Assembly (NCBI GenBank): GCA_963780165.1
Contig: CAWABB010000001.1
Location: 744,001 to 808,000, forward strand
Direction of reading: 5' to 3'
Source: CAWABB01 sp963780165
GTDB taxonomy: Bacteria > Bacteroidota > Ignavibacteria > UBA10030 > UBA6906
DNA: 64,000 nt
Made by a program: the position numbers and the translations under genes. Position 1 is the stretch's first letter. Every line of letters starts with the position of its first letter. Shown one piece after another: positions 1 to 9,218 of the stretch. A model generated the notes under the pieces. That model ran no database searches, was not told the origin of the DNA, and saw only the letters and a program-made list of their open reading frames with translations.

Positions 1-25
1 TGTCGTTGGTGACGGCGTCGCTCAT
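1..25 (-). CDS. nusG: Transcription termination/antitermination protein NusG, N-terminal fragment at window edge
   Basis: An ATG on the minus strand opens at 25 and reads M-S-D-A-V-T-N-D before leaving the window. It starts two bases after the secE stop codon. The call rests on position: nusG follows secE in nearly all bacteria, and only eight residues are visible. In that family the protein binds RNA polymerase and links transcription to translation or Rho. Confidence 0.75.
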
Positions 26-27
26 CG

Positions 28-210
28 TTACAGGACCCTCAGGAACAACCAGCTGACCGCGTTATCGACGACGTAGACGAACAGGGAGAGCACCACGCAG
101 ACGACCAGCACGATGATGGTCGACTCCTGGAGCTCTTCCTTCTTGGGCCACGTCACCTTGTTCATCTCTTTGACGACGTCGGTCACGAACCCGATGATTT
201 TTTCTTTCAT
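28..210 (-). CDS. secE: Preprotein translocase subunit SecE
   Basis: The 60-residue protein is the single-span form of SecE. It has an amphipathic N-terminal helix with the family motif E-M-x-K-V-T-W-P-K-K-E-E-L (about residues 15-27), then one hydrophobic segment (about 32-56). SecE clamps the two halves of SecY in the inner membrane translocation channel. It is followed immediately by nusG and preceded by tRNA-Trp on the same strand, the conserved trnW-secE-nusG order. Length and motif are both normal for the family, so the call is firm. Confidence 0.95.
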   Translation of the reverse strand: MKEKIIGFVTDVVKEMNKVTWPKKEELQESTIIVLVVCVVLSLFVYVVDNAVSWLFLRVL

Positions 211-284
211 GATGCACCGCTTCCACTATGTGATGCCGGAGTCCCTGCTGCGACCGCCCGCGCCTCCGGGGCGATCAGGTTGCG

Positions 285-357
<73 letters not shown>

Positions 358-528
358 AAAGCCCGCACGCGACGACGCCCCGCCGCTTCCACGCCGTTGC
401 CGGCAGGCGCGCCCGAGTACCATGAGCCGAACTGGGTATTCGCCGGGGTGTGCACCGACCGCGCCCCGGAGCGGGTATCGACGGTGAGAACGCCGCAGGG
501 TCGGCACCTCCCTGCGACGAGCAAACGT

Positions 529-678
529 CTAGCGGGTTTCCTTGTGTGTCGTGTGCTTGCCGCACCAGCGGCAGAACTTCTTGTGCTCCACGCGACCGGA
601 ATGCTTCTTCTTGTTCTTCGTTGTCGAGTAGTTCCGGCGCTTGCAGTCCGTGCACTCAAGCGATATGATGTCTCGCAC
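529..678 (-). CDS. rpmG: 50S ribosomal protein L33
   Basis: A 49-residue protein begins at a GTG codon (678) and ends with a TAG at 529. Residues read MRDIISLECTDCKRRNY, then a Lys-rich stretch, then K-K-F-C-R-W-C-G-K-H-T. The four cysteines in two CxxC pairs mark the zinc-binding form of L33. A GAGG sequence eight bases upstream supports the GTG start. It lies between tRNA-Trp and tRNA-Thr(GGT), where many genomes have tuf followed by rpmG. Here tuf is absent and rpmG follows the tRNAs directly. Confidence 0.93.
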   Translation of the reverse strand: MRDIISLECTDCKRRNYSTTKNKKKHSGRVEHKKFCRWCGKHTTHKETR

Positions 679-718
679 GACCGACCTCGTTCAGAAAATT
701 GGACCCGTGATATCCTCG

Positions 719-791
<73 letters not shown>

Positions 792-909
792 GCTTCGTCC
801 ACCAGCACATCCACCCACCGCTCACTGACGCACATCCCACCCCGCACACATCAACTCACTTCTCGCTCACACACATCGCCAACTTCTCACTCCACCTGCA
901 AGATCCCAG

Positions 910-982
910 AGCGGGAGACGGGACTCGAACCCGCGACCAACAGCTTGGAAGGCTGTGACTCTACCAACTGAGTTACTCCCGC
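910..982 (-). tRNA. trnG: tRNA-Gly (anticodon TCC)
   Basis: A 73-nt cloverleaf on the minus strand has acceptor stem GCGGGAG/CTCCCGC, a GGTTCGAGTCC T-loop and anticodon TCC in the loop CTTCCAA. A damaged copy of its 5' half lies immediately upstream on the same strand (1001-1031). Confidence 0.95.
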
Positions 983-1000
983 GATCGATCCCGCTTCAGC

Positions 1001-1031
1001 GGGATGACTCTACCAACCGAGTTCCTCCCGT
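1001..1031 (-). pseudogene. tRNA-Gly 5'-half remnant
   Basis: Read on the minus strand, this segment matches the acceptor 5' strand, the D-arm and the start of the anticodon stem of tRNA-Gly(TCC) at 910-982 with only a few differences (for example ACGGGAGGAACTCGGTTGG against GCGGGAGTAACTCAGTTGG). It then breaks off, and no T-arm or 3' acceptor strand follows. It looks like a partial tandem duplication of the neighbouring tRNA. Confidence 0.75.
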
Positions 1032-1071
1032 GTTCAATCGTTACGCGTCAATCGACATCCGACAATCTCTG

Positions 1072-1154
1072 TGGGCAGGGAAGGATTCGAACCTCCGAAG
1101 GCCGAGGCCGACAGATTTACAGTCTGTTGCGTTTAACCACTTCGCTACCTGCCC
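1072..1154 (-). tRNA. trnY: tRNA-Tyr (anticodon GTA)
   Basis: An 83-nt cloverleaf with a long variable arm, as expected for tRNA-Tyr, lies on the minus strand. The acceptor stem is GGGCAGG/CCTGCCC with discriminator A, the anticodon loop is CTGTAAA and the T-loop GGTTCGAATCC. Confidence 0.95.
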
Positions 1155-1182
1155 GTCTGTCCCGCAGGCTGCGCGTGCATTG

Positions 1183-1255
1183 AGCTGGCGATGGGACTCG
1201 AACCCGCAACCTGCTGATTACAAATCAGCTGCTCTGCCAATTGAGCTACGCCAGC
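1183..1255 (-). tRNA. trnT: tRNA-Thr (anticodon TGT)
   Basis: A 73-nt cloverleaf on the minus strand has acceptor stem GCTGGCG/CGCCAGC, the anticodon loop TTTGTAA and a GGTTCGAGTCC T-loop. It is the first gene of the leftward cluster and follows the promoter at 1350-1379. Confidence 0.95.
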
Positions 1256-1349
1256 AGGAATAGACTCCCTCCTGGCCCGTTCTCCTCCCCGCGACAACCA
1301 AAGAAGCAGACGGCCCGTGCAAGGGTTTTTCGGCAAAACATTAAGCCTA

Positions 1350-1379
1350 CAAATATACGAAATCCATAATCAGAGTCAA
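1350..1379 (-). promoter_or_regulatory. Promoter of the tRNA-rpmG-secE-nusG cluster
   Basis: On the minus strand TTGACT (1379-1374) is followed after 16 bases by TATATT (1357-1352) and then TG, giving TATATTTG. This satisfies both the usual -35/-10 pattern and the Bacteroidota TAnnTTTG box. The predicted start point near 1345 leaves about 90 bases before tRNA-Thr(TGT). Confidence 0.7.
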
Positions 1380-1802
1380 GACAGGAAGGCTGAATCTCGT
1401 GGGTTTTCCGCAGATTACCGACCGCAATCCCTGTGCCTCTACAACGCTCTCTGATCCCGTTCAGTGCCCGGCTCAGCCTCGGCGCGGAGATGCGCATCTC
1501 CTTGGGGGGCAATATGAGACCAGCTGCCTGCGGACTACATGAGACCCTCCATCCCACGGCTGCAGCAGACCCCCTACCCCCAAAACGCTTCCTCAGGGCC
1601 TCCACATCCAGAAATACCTGGAACCCTCTATCCCAGGGCTGTAACATGCCCTCTTCCCCCCCACGCTTCGTCGGGCCCGCCACCTCACCATGGCCCGCTC
1701 AGGCCCTTCACCCCCCATGGCCATCTCAAGCCCTTCGACCCCGAGGGCACTCCCATGACCACCGCCCAACCCGGGCGGTTCGACTCCTTCGACTCCTCCA
1801 GA
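1380..1802. other. Non-coding stretch with a 16-bp palindrome and a degenerate 79-bp direct repeat
   Basis: I see no gene here. GGAGATGCGCATCTCC (1486-1501) is a perfect 16-bp palindrome. From about 1544 a C-rich segment opening with ACCCTC and ATCCCA is repeated, with many changes, about 79 bases later (1623 to about 1700). This is the 3' flank of the leftward DUF2723 gene. No clear terminator is visible. Confidence 0.45.
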
Positions 1803-3650
1803 CTATTTGACTCCCTCTATTCCCCCCACGGCCCCGGATGCATGCATTTTCGCCGCTTCTTGAGCCTTTTCGGCCTCCGCTACCCGCCCCCCGGCCCGAT
1901 AATAGGCCGCCCGGGCCAAAAAGGCCCTTGCATACCACTGCCTCACCTGTTCCTCATACTGCCCCCCTGACGGAAAAGGTCTGTATGTCACTTCCGGAAA
2001 TGAGGTATCCACAAACCCGCTGTCCGCTACAAGCCGGAACGCCAGCCCCTCAGGAACCCGCTGCAAACCAGCCGTGAACTCCGGTTCGATCTCACCCGTG
2101 ACGTAGACCGGACGGTCACGCATAGCCCCCCGGATCATCGCCCGGATCATCCCGACAAAACGGGCCTCTATCACCGGCCCCCGGTACGGCAGGTCGTGCT
2201 CGAACCTGTACACCTCGCCAAGAAACGCGTCCACCTCCGCCCTCGCTCTCACTACGACCCACGGGATACGCCCCTCGATCTCGCGGAGATACCATGACCG
2301 CCGGAGCAGCTCCTTGTCCACTACCGCGACGTCAGGCCTGAACTTCTCGACGTGCTGATAATAGTACGACGCGGAGAGCCAGAAGTCCCACTGGTACGAC
2401 AGGATCATCGCGTTCTCCGGAAGCGGGCCCAGAACGAGCTTCGTGTAGTCCTCGACGACGTATTTCCCCCTCTGCGACAGCACGCCCGCGAGCGACCAGA
2501 CCTGAATCACGAGAGCGAGCGCGCCGACGATGGCCGCGATCCTCCACCCCTCCACCTGCGATCGGCCGAACCATGACGCGAGAGCCCTGATCCCGAATGC
2601 CGACCAGAGCGCGACCATCATGTACGCGAGCAGGAAATACGAGTCGATGTCGTGGATGTCGTAGTTGATCGCATACGCGACACACACGACGAAGAAGAGC
2701 GCAGAGGCGATCGCGAGACGGCGATCCTTCATGATGAGCGCGACGACACCGACGAGCGCAAGCGCGAGACCGACGTACGCGAACTCCTTCGGAAGCGAAT
2801 CGAAGAAATACGTGAGCTGCCGGCCCGCCGCTTCGGTCGACGAGAAGATCCACACACTGTACTGCTTGCCCGTGATATGCCACCAGAACCTCTCCAACTC
2901 GGCGACGTATCCCCAGCTGAACGGCGGCCCCTGCGACGCCCTGATCGGCAGCACAGCGTAGACGCTCAGCCCTGCCAGCGTCCACAGCCCCTTAACAAGC
3001 AGGCCCCGGATTGACCGGCCTCCCCATCCGTATATCGACACATAGACATAGAGCAAACCGGGGACCAGCAGGATCGTCGTCATGTGATTCCCGAAGCTCA
3101 GCCCCAGCACGTAACACCCGAGGGCCAGCCACCGGCCGTCCGTTCCATCCCCCTCCCTGACGGCATCCATAATACGCGCGATGACATACATAAGCGTCGA
3201 CACGAACAGCAGGTGCAGCGGGTACACTTCGATGACAAGCGCCTGCGACCAGAACGTCTCGGAAAACGCAAGGATGAGCGCCCCTCCCGCGGCCGAGAGG
3301 GTGGCCAGGGTTGTGCCGCCCTGCTGGCCGACCTGCATCAGCAGCCGGCGGAACGCCAGGAACACAAGCGCCACGACAGCGGAGCACACCAGTGCGGAAA
3401 GGAGATTGAGTTGCCGGATCGGGACCATCGGGAAAGGCAACGTCGCAAACGCGCGCGCCAGAATCGTGAAGACCGGATACCCCGTCGGGTGCGCCACGCC
3501 GAACGTCGATACCACGGCCGCCAGCTCGCCGCTGTCGATGAATCCCACGGACGGCGAAAGCGTCAGCACATACGCCACGATCGGCACGACGAACACCGCC
3601 GCGGCCGTCCAACGTTCGAGCCTGCTCCAGTGTGCCGGCATCAACCTCAT
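1803..3650 (-). CDS. DUF2723 (TMEM260-like) multi-pass membrane protein
   Basis: The 615-residue protein opens with a membrane span and the family signature around residues 30-60 (T-L-S-P-S-V-G-F-I-D-S-G-E-L, then V-A-H-P-T-G-Y-P-V-F). Eight to ten hydrophobic spans follow in the first 400 residues, then a soluble C-terminal third. The DUF2723 family is common in Bacteroidota/Ignavibacteriota and is related to GT-C type, dolichol- or undecaprenyl-phosphate-sugar-dependent glycosyltransferases. The conserved acidic residue in the first loop (D-S-G-E) sits where the GT-C catalytic acid is expected. The start codon overlaps the glnE stop by four bases (ATGA), so the two are translationally coupled. 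The substrate is unknown. Confidence 0.8.
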   Translation of the reverse strand: MRLMPAHWSRLERWTAAAVFVVPIVAYVLTLSPSVGFIDSGELAAVVSTFGVAHPTGYPVFTILARAFATLPFPMVPIRQLNLLSALVCSAVVALVFLAFRRLLMQVGQQGGTTLATLSAAGGALILAFSETFWSQALVIEVYPLHLLFVSTLMYVIARIMDAVREGDGTDGRWLALGCYVLGLSFGNHMTTILLVPGLLYVYVSIYGWGGRSIRGLLVKGLWTLAGLSVYAVLPIRASQGPPFSWGYVAELERFWWHITGKQYSVWIFSSTEAAGRQLTYFFDSLPKEFAYVGLALALVGVVALIMKDRRLAIASALFFVVCVAYAINYDIHDIDSYFLLAYMMVALWSAFGIRALASWFGRSQVEGWRIAAIVGALALVIQVWSLAGVLSQRGKYVVEDYTKLVLGPLPENAMILSYQWDFWLSASYYYQHVEKFRPDVAVVDKELLRRSWYLREIEGRIPWVVVRARAEVDAFLGEVYRFEHDLPYRGPVIEARFVGMIRAMIRGAMRDRPVYVTGEIEPEFTAGLQRVPEGLAFRLVADSGFVDTSFPEVTYRPFPSGGQYEEQVRQWYARAFLARAAYYRAGGRVAEAEKAQEAAKMHASGAVGGIEGVK

Positions 3651-6600
3651 GCTCTGTCCTCCCCGGCAAGCCCCCGGGCCACCACGTCTACAATCTTCCT
3701 GACCTCCTCCATGCGCGACAACATCTGTGCGCGGTACTCCTCTGCATGCGCCCCGGTGTGCACCAGGGCGAGCCGTTCGAGCTTCCGACCCTCGGGCAGG
3801 ATATTCCCGCGGTCTTCAAGCGTCAGCCGCATGAATGCCTGCGCGGTGCGAAGGTGACGATAGCACTCGGAGAGCCGCACCGCCGCAGCCCGGTCCAGCG
3901 CCGCGCCGGGCGATGAGAGCGAGGCGAGCGCAGGCACTGAAGGAAGCGACGCAAGTGCCGACAGCACCGGACTGGCGTGAAGCCCCTGCCCGGACCGACC
4001 GCTCCGCAGCAACGACATCTGAACGAGGAACTCCACGTCCACCAACCCTCCGCGACCCAGCTTCAGATCGACCGGCGCCGGGCCGCGCGTGCGAATGCGC
4101 GACTCCATCGACTGACGCATCTTGAGAATCGTGTCGACCCATTTCGGCGGCAGCGGCGCATCATAGACGAGAGCGTCGAAATCGTCCCGGATCCCTTCCA
4201 CGACGGCGGGATCGCCGGCGATCCATCGGAAGCGCGTCATGGTCTGGCGCTCCCAGAGCGATGCGCGTCCGCCGAGGTATCGAAGGAAGGCTGCGGCGTC
4301 TGTGACAAGCGGAGCATTCCGCCCTTCGGGGCGGAGCCTCGTGTCGACTTCGTAGAGACGCCCTTCAGTCGTGACTTCGCCGAGACGGGTGACCACGTTC
4401 TGCGCGAGCGACGCGAGCGCGGCCGGCTTTCTCTTCCAACGGGACGTGTCGCTGAGAAACAGCAGGTCGACATCGGCGTCGACCATCAATTCCCTGCTCC
4501 CGAGCTTTCCGAGCGCGATGACGGCCAGCGGCGCCCCGGCGCATTTCGACCGCCGGGATTCGTCGGCGAAGACTTCGGACACCGCCGCGTCCGCGATGGC
4601 CGACAGGTCGTCGGTATACTCTTCGATGGATGACAGTCCGAGCAGGAACCGGATGCCCGCGACCGTCTCAGCCTGCTCCTTTCGGGATGCCAGCGGCTCG
4701 ACGCCGGACTGCCATCCCGGGAACCGCGCGAGCACCGCGCCGGGATCGCTCGCGATCTCATCGAGGAGGAGCGGCCGGCGCGCCAGAGCCCGCACCAGCC
4801 TCGGGCTTCTGGAGCACGCGTCCATGGCGAGCTTGCGGAATTGTGTCGCCTGCAGTTGCACGTACAGCTGCCCCGCATCAGCTCTCCCGGCCAGGAGAGC
4901 CGCGATCCCTGCGAGGGTGAGGTCGGGATCCGGCGTTTGCCCGATGTCGGTGAGAAGCGCCGGAGCCACCGTGCGGAACGCCTCCCGCGCGCGAGCATCC
5001 AGATCGCCCGCCGCGCCCAGCGACGACCCCGTGGTCAGCACGCGCAGCAGCTTCATCGCGCCCGCAGGATCGGCGAATCCGAACCGCCGCAGCACTTCCC
5101 GCTGAGTCGCCTCGGGGACGCCTGTCTCGAGCATCGTGGCAAGCGTCGCCTCCTCCGCGTCGCCTTTTCCCTTCAGGATGTGTTCGAACGCGTTTCGCAC
5201 AACTCTCTGATGGTCGTGGATCACCCGGAGCAGCTCCTCCGCACCCTTCAAGCCCATCATCCGGGCGAGGATGCTCCGCTCGCCGTGATCCTCCGGCACT
5301 GTGTGCGTCTGCGTGTTCAGCCGGGTCTGCAGCCGGTGCTCGAGCGTCCGGTAGAACTCATACGCTGCCGCCATCGCCGCCGCCTCGTCCGCGGTGAGGA
5401 GGTCCTGCGCCCGCAGGGTGGTGATGGCGTCGAGCGTCCCTCCCTTGCGAACCGCCGGAACCTTCCCTCCGTTCAGGAGTTGAAGCGCCTGTACTGAAAA
5501 CTCGATGTCCCTGATGCCGCCGCGCATCGTCTTGATGTTCCACGGGTCGTCCGCCGCAGCCTCGATGCGCGCCTTCAGCCTGACGACCGAGCCGAACGGA
5601 TCCGAGAAGAACGTCCGAGGGAAGACGAACGGCTCGAGCTGCCGGAAGAATTGCTCCCCGAGAGCGGGGTCTCCCGCAACGCATCTCCCTTTGATGAGCA
5701 TCTGACGCTCCCACAGCTCGCCGCGGGTTTCGTAGTAGTTCATGTACCGCGCAAGCGGAAGCGCTACCGGCCCCGCGCCGGACTCCGGGCGTAGCCGCAC
5801 ATCCACTCTATAGAAGTAGCCCTCCGCGCTCGCCTCCGAGAGCAGCTGCACCGTCCGCTCGGCCAGCCGGTTGGCGTATTCTGCAGCGGCCTCGCCCGTC
5901 TGCAAGGCAGCTGCCGGACGTTTCTTCCCCCGCCCTTCCGCAGCCGGCTCCGGCCCCTGCGCGCCATACACGAACATGAGGTCGATGTCGGAGCTGTAAT
6001 TCAGCTCCTGCCCACCCAGCTTCCCGAGTCCGATCACTGCCATCGCGAGCGAGCCGGCCCCTCCCGGTGGATCCCCGATCATCGAACGCGCGGCCTCGAG
6101 GACCGCGTGGATCATCACATCGGCGAGGAGCGAGAGTTCGCGCGTGGTTTCGCGGAGCGAAGTGAGGCCGAGGATATCCCGCACCCCGATTCTCAGGATC
6201 TGACGGCGGTGAAATCTGCGCAGCGAGTCGAGGACTTTCTGTTTGCTCTTGAACATCCCTTCCACGCGTGCGACCTCGGTGTCAAGAACCTCCCGGGTGA
6301 GCGGAAGCGTCAGGACGTCGGACGCCGTGAGCCAGCGGAAGAGCCCGGGATCGCGAACAAGAATGTCGGAAAAGAATGCGGAGGTGCCGAACACCCTGAC
6401 GAGCGTGTCGAGCAGAACGGGGTATGCTGCCAGGTCATCGAACAGCGTGACCTTGCTGGGCGACGCTTCAACGAACCGGGAAAGCTGAGTGAGTGCGCGG
6501 TCGGGCGACGGAGCGAGTGCGAGGCGCTCATGAAGCGCCTGCTGGAAGTCCTCGAGCGGGTGGACGGTTCCGGCGAAGAGGTAGGATTCCTCGAGGGCGT

Positions 6601-6664
6601 GCAGCGTTCTCGCCGCCCGTGCAGGGTCGCTGAACAGTCGGGTTAGAACGTCTGCATCCGCCAT
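3647..6664 (-). CDS. glnE: Bifunctional glutamine synthetase adenylyltransferase/deadenylase
   Basis: About 1005 residues carry the duplicated GlnE architecture. The first nucleotidyltransferase domain has G-K-L-G-G-Q-E-L-N-Y-S-S-D-I-D around residues 214-228. The second has G-K-L-G-S-R-E-L-M-V-D-A-D-V-D around 715-730. Each keeps the two metal-binding aspartates and is followed by a helical region. In the family the N-terminal half removes AMP from glutamine synthetase and the C-terminal half adds it, in response to PII and glutamine. I chose the internal ATG at 6664 (M-A-D-A-D-V-L). An in-frame ATG at 6754 would add 30 unconserved residues and would overlap the promoter of the divergent gene. 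No glnA or glnB is adjacent. Confidence 0.9.
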   Translation of the reverse strand: MADADVLTRLFSDPARAARTLHALEESYLFAGTVHPLEDFQQALHERLALAPSPDRALTQLSRFVEASPSKVTLFDDLAAYPVLLDTLVRVFGTSAFFSDILVRDPGLFRWLTASDVLTLPLTREVLDTEVARVEGMFKSKQKVLDSLRRFHRRQILRIGVRDILGLTSLRETTRELSLLADVMIHAVLEAARSMIGDPPGGAGSLAMAVIGLGKLGGQELNYSSDIDLMFVYGAQGPEPAAEGRGKKRPAAALQTGEAAAEYANRLAERTVQLLSEASAEGYFYRVDVRLRPESGAGPVALPLARYMNYYETRGELWERQMLIKGRCVAGDPALGEQFFRQLEPFVFPRTFFSDPFGSVVRLKARIEAAADDPWNIKTMRGGIRDIEFSVQALQLLNGGKVPAVRKGGTLDAITTLRAQDLLTADEAAAMAAAYEFYRTLEHRLQTRLNTQTHTVPEDHGERSILARMMGLKGAEELLRVIHDHQRVVRNAFEHILKGKGDAEEATLATMLETGVPEATQREVLRRFGFADPAGAMKLLRVLTTGSSLGAAGDLDARAREAFRTVAPALLTDIGQTPDPDLTLAGIAALLAGRADAGQLYVQLQATQFRKLAMDACSRSPRLVRALARRPLLLDEIASDPGAVLARFPGWQSGVEPLASRKEQAETVAGIRFLLGLSSIEEYTDDLSAIADAAVSEVFADESRRSKCAGAPLAVIALGKLGSRELMVDADVDLLFLSDTSRWKRKPAALASLAQNVVTRLGEVTTEGRLYEVDTRLRPEGRNAPLVTDAAAFLRYLGGRASLWERQTMTRFRWIAGDPAVVEGIRDDFDALVYDAPLPPKWVDTILKMRQSMESRIRTRGPAPVDLKLGRGGLVDVEFLVQMSLLRSGRSGQGLHASPVLSALASLPSVPALASLSSPGAALDRAAAVRLSECYRHLRTAQAFMRLTLEDRGNILPEGRKLERLALVHTGAHAEEYRAQMLSRMEEVRKIVDVVARGLAGEDRA

Positions 6665-6708
6665 GCACGATTGTACGAAAAAGGGGTTCGAATCTCCAGC
6701 CGGTTTCC

Positions 6709-6737
6709 TTGATTTTCCTTCACTGCGTGGATATATT
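6709..6737 (+). promoter_or_regulatory. Promoter of the EthD-like gene
   Basis: TTGATT (6709-6714), a 17-base spacer and TATATT (6732-6737) give a predicted start near 6744, about 27 bases before the ATG at 6771. The box fits the TAnnTT pattern seen elsewhere in the window. Confidence 0.6.
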
Positions 6738-6770
6738 CGGGGGCACAACGGCATTCACATCGCGAACCCA

Positions 6771-7073
6771 ATGATCAAACTCGTCGCCCTCTACCGCACG
6801 CCGCCTGATCCCGCGGCATTCGACTCCCACTTCGACACAGTCCATGTCCCGCTCGTCCGGGCGTTCCCGGGCCTGCGAAAACTCGAGATCACCAGGATCA
6901 CAGGCGCCCCGATTGGCACCACCCGCTACCATCTGCTCTGCGAGATGTATTTCGACGATAAAGACGCGATGGACGACGCCCTCGCGTCACCCCAGGGCAA
7001 GGCGGTCGCGCGAGACATCATGGGGTTCGCCGCCGACCTGGTTACCGTCTTCCACGGTGACGTCACCGACTGA
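6771..7073 (+). CDS. EthD-like ferredoxin-fold protein
   Basis: The 100-residue protein M-I-K-L-V-A-L-Y-R-T-P-P-D-P has the layout of the EthD family: a short dimeric alpha/beta barrel with the motif F-D-x-H-F-D-x-V-H-V-P-L near residue 20 and a C-terminal F-A-A-D-L-V-T-V-F-H. Members are found next to oxidative degradation genes, but their chemistry is generally unknown. I start at 6771 rather than at the upstream in-frame ATG (6663), because a good promoter lies between them. The next gene follows 14 bases after the stop with its own AGGAG, so the two are likely one transcript. Confidence 0.7.
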   Translation: MIKLVALYRTPPDPAAFDSHFDTVHVPLVRAFPGLRKLEITRITGAPIGTTRYHLLCEMYFDDKDAMDDALASPQGKAVARDIMGFAADLVTVFHGDVTD

Positions 7074-7087
7074 CAGGAGCAGCCCCT

Positions 7088-9055
7088 ATGGAACACCCCG
7101 CCATGAAGATAGGCTTTCGCGCCGCCGTCTGCTGCCTGGCCGCGGTTCTGGCCGGCTGCGCAAGCACCCATGAGACCCTCCTGACATGGGAGGATTCGGG
7201 CGGACCGGTCGCGTGCGACGTATCCGCCATGCTTGCGGACGAATCTGTACCGGGGACGGTCTATGCCGGACTCGCCACCGGCGCCGTCTACCGGTCAACG
7301 GACAGGGGCCAGGTCTGGACACTCGCCGGCGCCATGCCGAAAGGCAGCTCCGTCAATGCGCTCGTGCAGGATCCTGAAAACGCCGCTCGGATCTACGCCG
7401 CCACGAATGCCGGCGCCTATCGTTCCGGGGACCGGGGCGCGACATGGAAAGACCTGCAGATCGGCGGGACCACCGGCATTCCTGTCCTTTCTCTCGCGAT
7501 CGATCCGTGGAAGCCGACCGTCCTCTTCGCAGGCACGCGCGGGCACGGGATGTTCCGATCCACCGACGGCGGAACCTCCTGGTCCCCCATCGTGAGCGCG
7601 AGCGACGCGGCTTTCTCGTTCGCGGACGTGTACGACATCGACATCGATCTTCAGAAGCCGGACGTTCTCTACGCGGCGATGAGCGGCCTCGGCGTCACAC
7701 GCTCGACAGACGGGGGGATCTCCTGGACGCGGCTGACCCCTGAAGTGTCCCCGACCGGATCGGCAATCACGCACGTGCTTCTCCACCGGACCACGGGGAA
7801 CGACGTGCTGTACGGGACTGCGTCCGGCGCGATCTACCGGACTGCGGACAGGGGCGACACCTGGATCCAGGTGCGCCGCGGGATGGACGTCGACAGAATC
7901 ATCAGCCTCGATTCCCCTCACAAATTGTCCGGGATCGTTTACGCGGGCACGATGACCGGCGTTTTCCGATCCGCCGATTTCGGGACGACATGGACGGCCA
8001 TCGGCGATACGCTCCCGCACGTTCCGGTCTCCGTGGCTCTCCCTCGCACCGAGGGCGATCCGACCATCTTCGTGTACGGTGAAGGGCTTGGCGTGGTCGC
8101 CTCGGGGGACAGCGCGAAGTCGTGGAGCCCGGCGCAGCGCGGACTCGGCGGCTCGACGGTCAGCCATATCCTCAGCGACAGCACAGGGAGCAGAATCTAT
8201 GCGGCGACCGGAAGCACAATCCTCCGGCACGACCGCGCAACGGGATCATGGGTTCCGGCCGGATCGGGACTGACAGGAGGCCGGATCGAGGCGTTCGCCT
8301 TCGATGCGGACAGCACCGGCGGCATGTACGCGGCCACCCCGACAGGCGTCTATCGCACGGGCGACGGGGGCGAATCGTGGCGCGCGGTGCCGCGCCGCCT
8401 GAGCGTCGCACCGGTCTTCCTCGATACGCACCCGACGATCGGGACACGCGTCTTCGCGTCCGGCGAACAGGGGCTCTTCGTTTCCACCGACCGCGGCAAC
8501 AGCTGGGGACAGGTGAAGCCGCTGGGCAATCGCTTCTCGGTCCGCTCGCTTACCTTCGCGCCTGTCAATGCCGGCATCATCTTCGGCGCAGGGACGACAG
8601 GGGTCATCGGAACGACGGACGGCGGGATGAACTGGACTCCTGCACGCTTCGGGCTTGGCGGCGACGAGACCATCGCGATCACGTTTGGCACGCCCGACGG
8701 ACAGACCTGCTATGCATGGACGACACGCGGCGAGGGATTCAAGTCCGTCAACCGGGGCCTCGAGTGGGCGGCGATCAAAACGCCATGGCCCGCGGGCGGC
8801 CGAATGATGCTCGCGTTCGACCGCTTCAGGCCCTCCGACGCGATTGCGATCATCAACGGGAAGGAACTTTACCATACCGCCAACGGCGGAGGCACCTGGG
8901 CGCCGGTCAAAGGCATCGACCTCCCGTTCGAAATCACGGCTCTCCACTGGAACGCCGTGAGCGCGACCCTGACGGCCGGAGCAAGAGGAATGGGCGTCAA
9001 AACGATCCACCTCGGCCGTCTCGTGGCCGCAGCCCCAAGTGCGTCACCTAGGTGA
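7088..9055 (+). CDS. BNR-repeat (Ycf48/sortilin-like) beta-propeller lipoprotein
   Basis: The 655-residue protein has a signal peptide ending in the lipobox L-A-G-C (cysteine at residue 24), so it should be a lipid-anchored envelope protein. About ten Asp-box/BNR repeats of the form S-T-D-x-G-x-x-W are spread along it (for example Y-R-S-T-D-R-G-Q-V-W, F-R-S-T-D-G-G-T-S-W). This is typical of sialidase-like or Vps10-like propellers, but no sialidase active-site set is apparent. An AGGAG sits nine bases before the start. The last codons (S-A-S-P-R-stop) lie inside the palindromic repeat at 9039-9060, which supplies the TGA; the native C-terminus may have been replaced. Function unknown. Confidence 0.75.
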   Translation: MEHPAMKIGFRAAVCCLAAVLAGCASTHETLLTWEDSGGPVACDVSAMLADESVPGTVYAGLATGAVYRSTDRGQVWTLAGAMPKGSSVNALVQDPENAARIYAATNAGAYRSGDRGATWKDLQIGGTTGIPVLSLAIDPWKPTVLFAGTRGHGMFRSTDGGTSWSPIVSASDAAFSFADVYDIDIDLQKPDVLYAAMSGLGVTRSTDGGISWTRLTPEVSPTGSAITHVLLHRTTGNDVLYGTASGAIYRTADRGDTWIQVRRGMDVDRIISLDSPHKLSGIVYAGTMTGVFRSADFGTTWTAIGDTLPHVPVSVALPRTEGDPTIFVYGEGLGVVASGDSAKSWSPAQRGLGGSTVSHILSDSTGSRIYAATGSTILRHDRATGSWVPAGSGLTGGRIEAFAFDADSTGGMYAATPTGVYRTGDGGESWRAVPRRLSVAPVFLDTHPTIGTRVFASGEQGLFVSTDRGNSWGQVKPLGNRFSVRSLTFAPVNAGIIFGAGTTGVIGTTDGGMNWTPARFGLGGDETIAITFGTPDGQTCYAWTTRGEGFKSVNRGLEWAAIKTPWPAGGRMMLAFDRFRPSDAIAIINGKELYHTANGGGTWAPVKGIDLPFEITALHWNAVSATLTAGARGMGVKTIHLGRLVAAAPSASPR

Positions 9056-9060
9056 CGCAC
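9039..9060. repeat. GTGCGTCAC-type palindrome, copy 1
   Basis: This is a 22-bp perfect palindrome with the core GCGTCACCTAGGTGACGC. It overlaps the end of the BNR lipoprotein gene and provides its stop codon. It is the first of seven copies in the window. Confidence 0.9.
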
Positions 9061-9218
9061 ATAACCAGCCCCCTGGCCGCCCCCCGGCTGCCGCCTCCCC
9101 CGCTCCCGCGGGAGCCTGGCGCAGGGCGGAAGTCCTTGCGCTCCTCATGTTTGCGGCTTCCTCGGCTTTCGCCCAGTCCTATGGCGAGCTGGATACTGTG
9201 CAACCCCGTGGCATCCCC

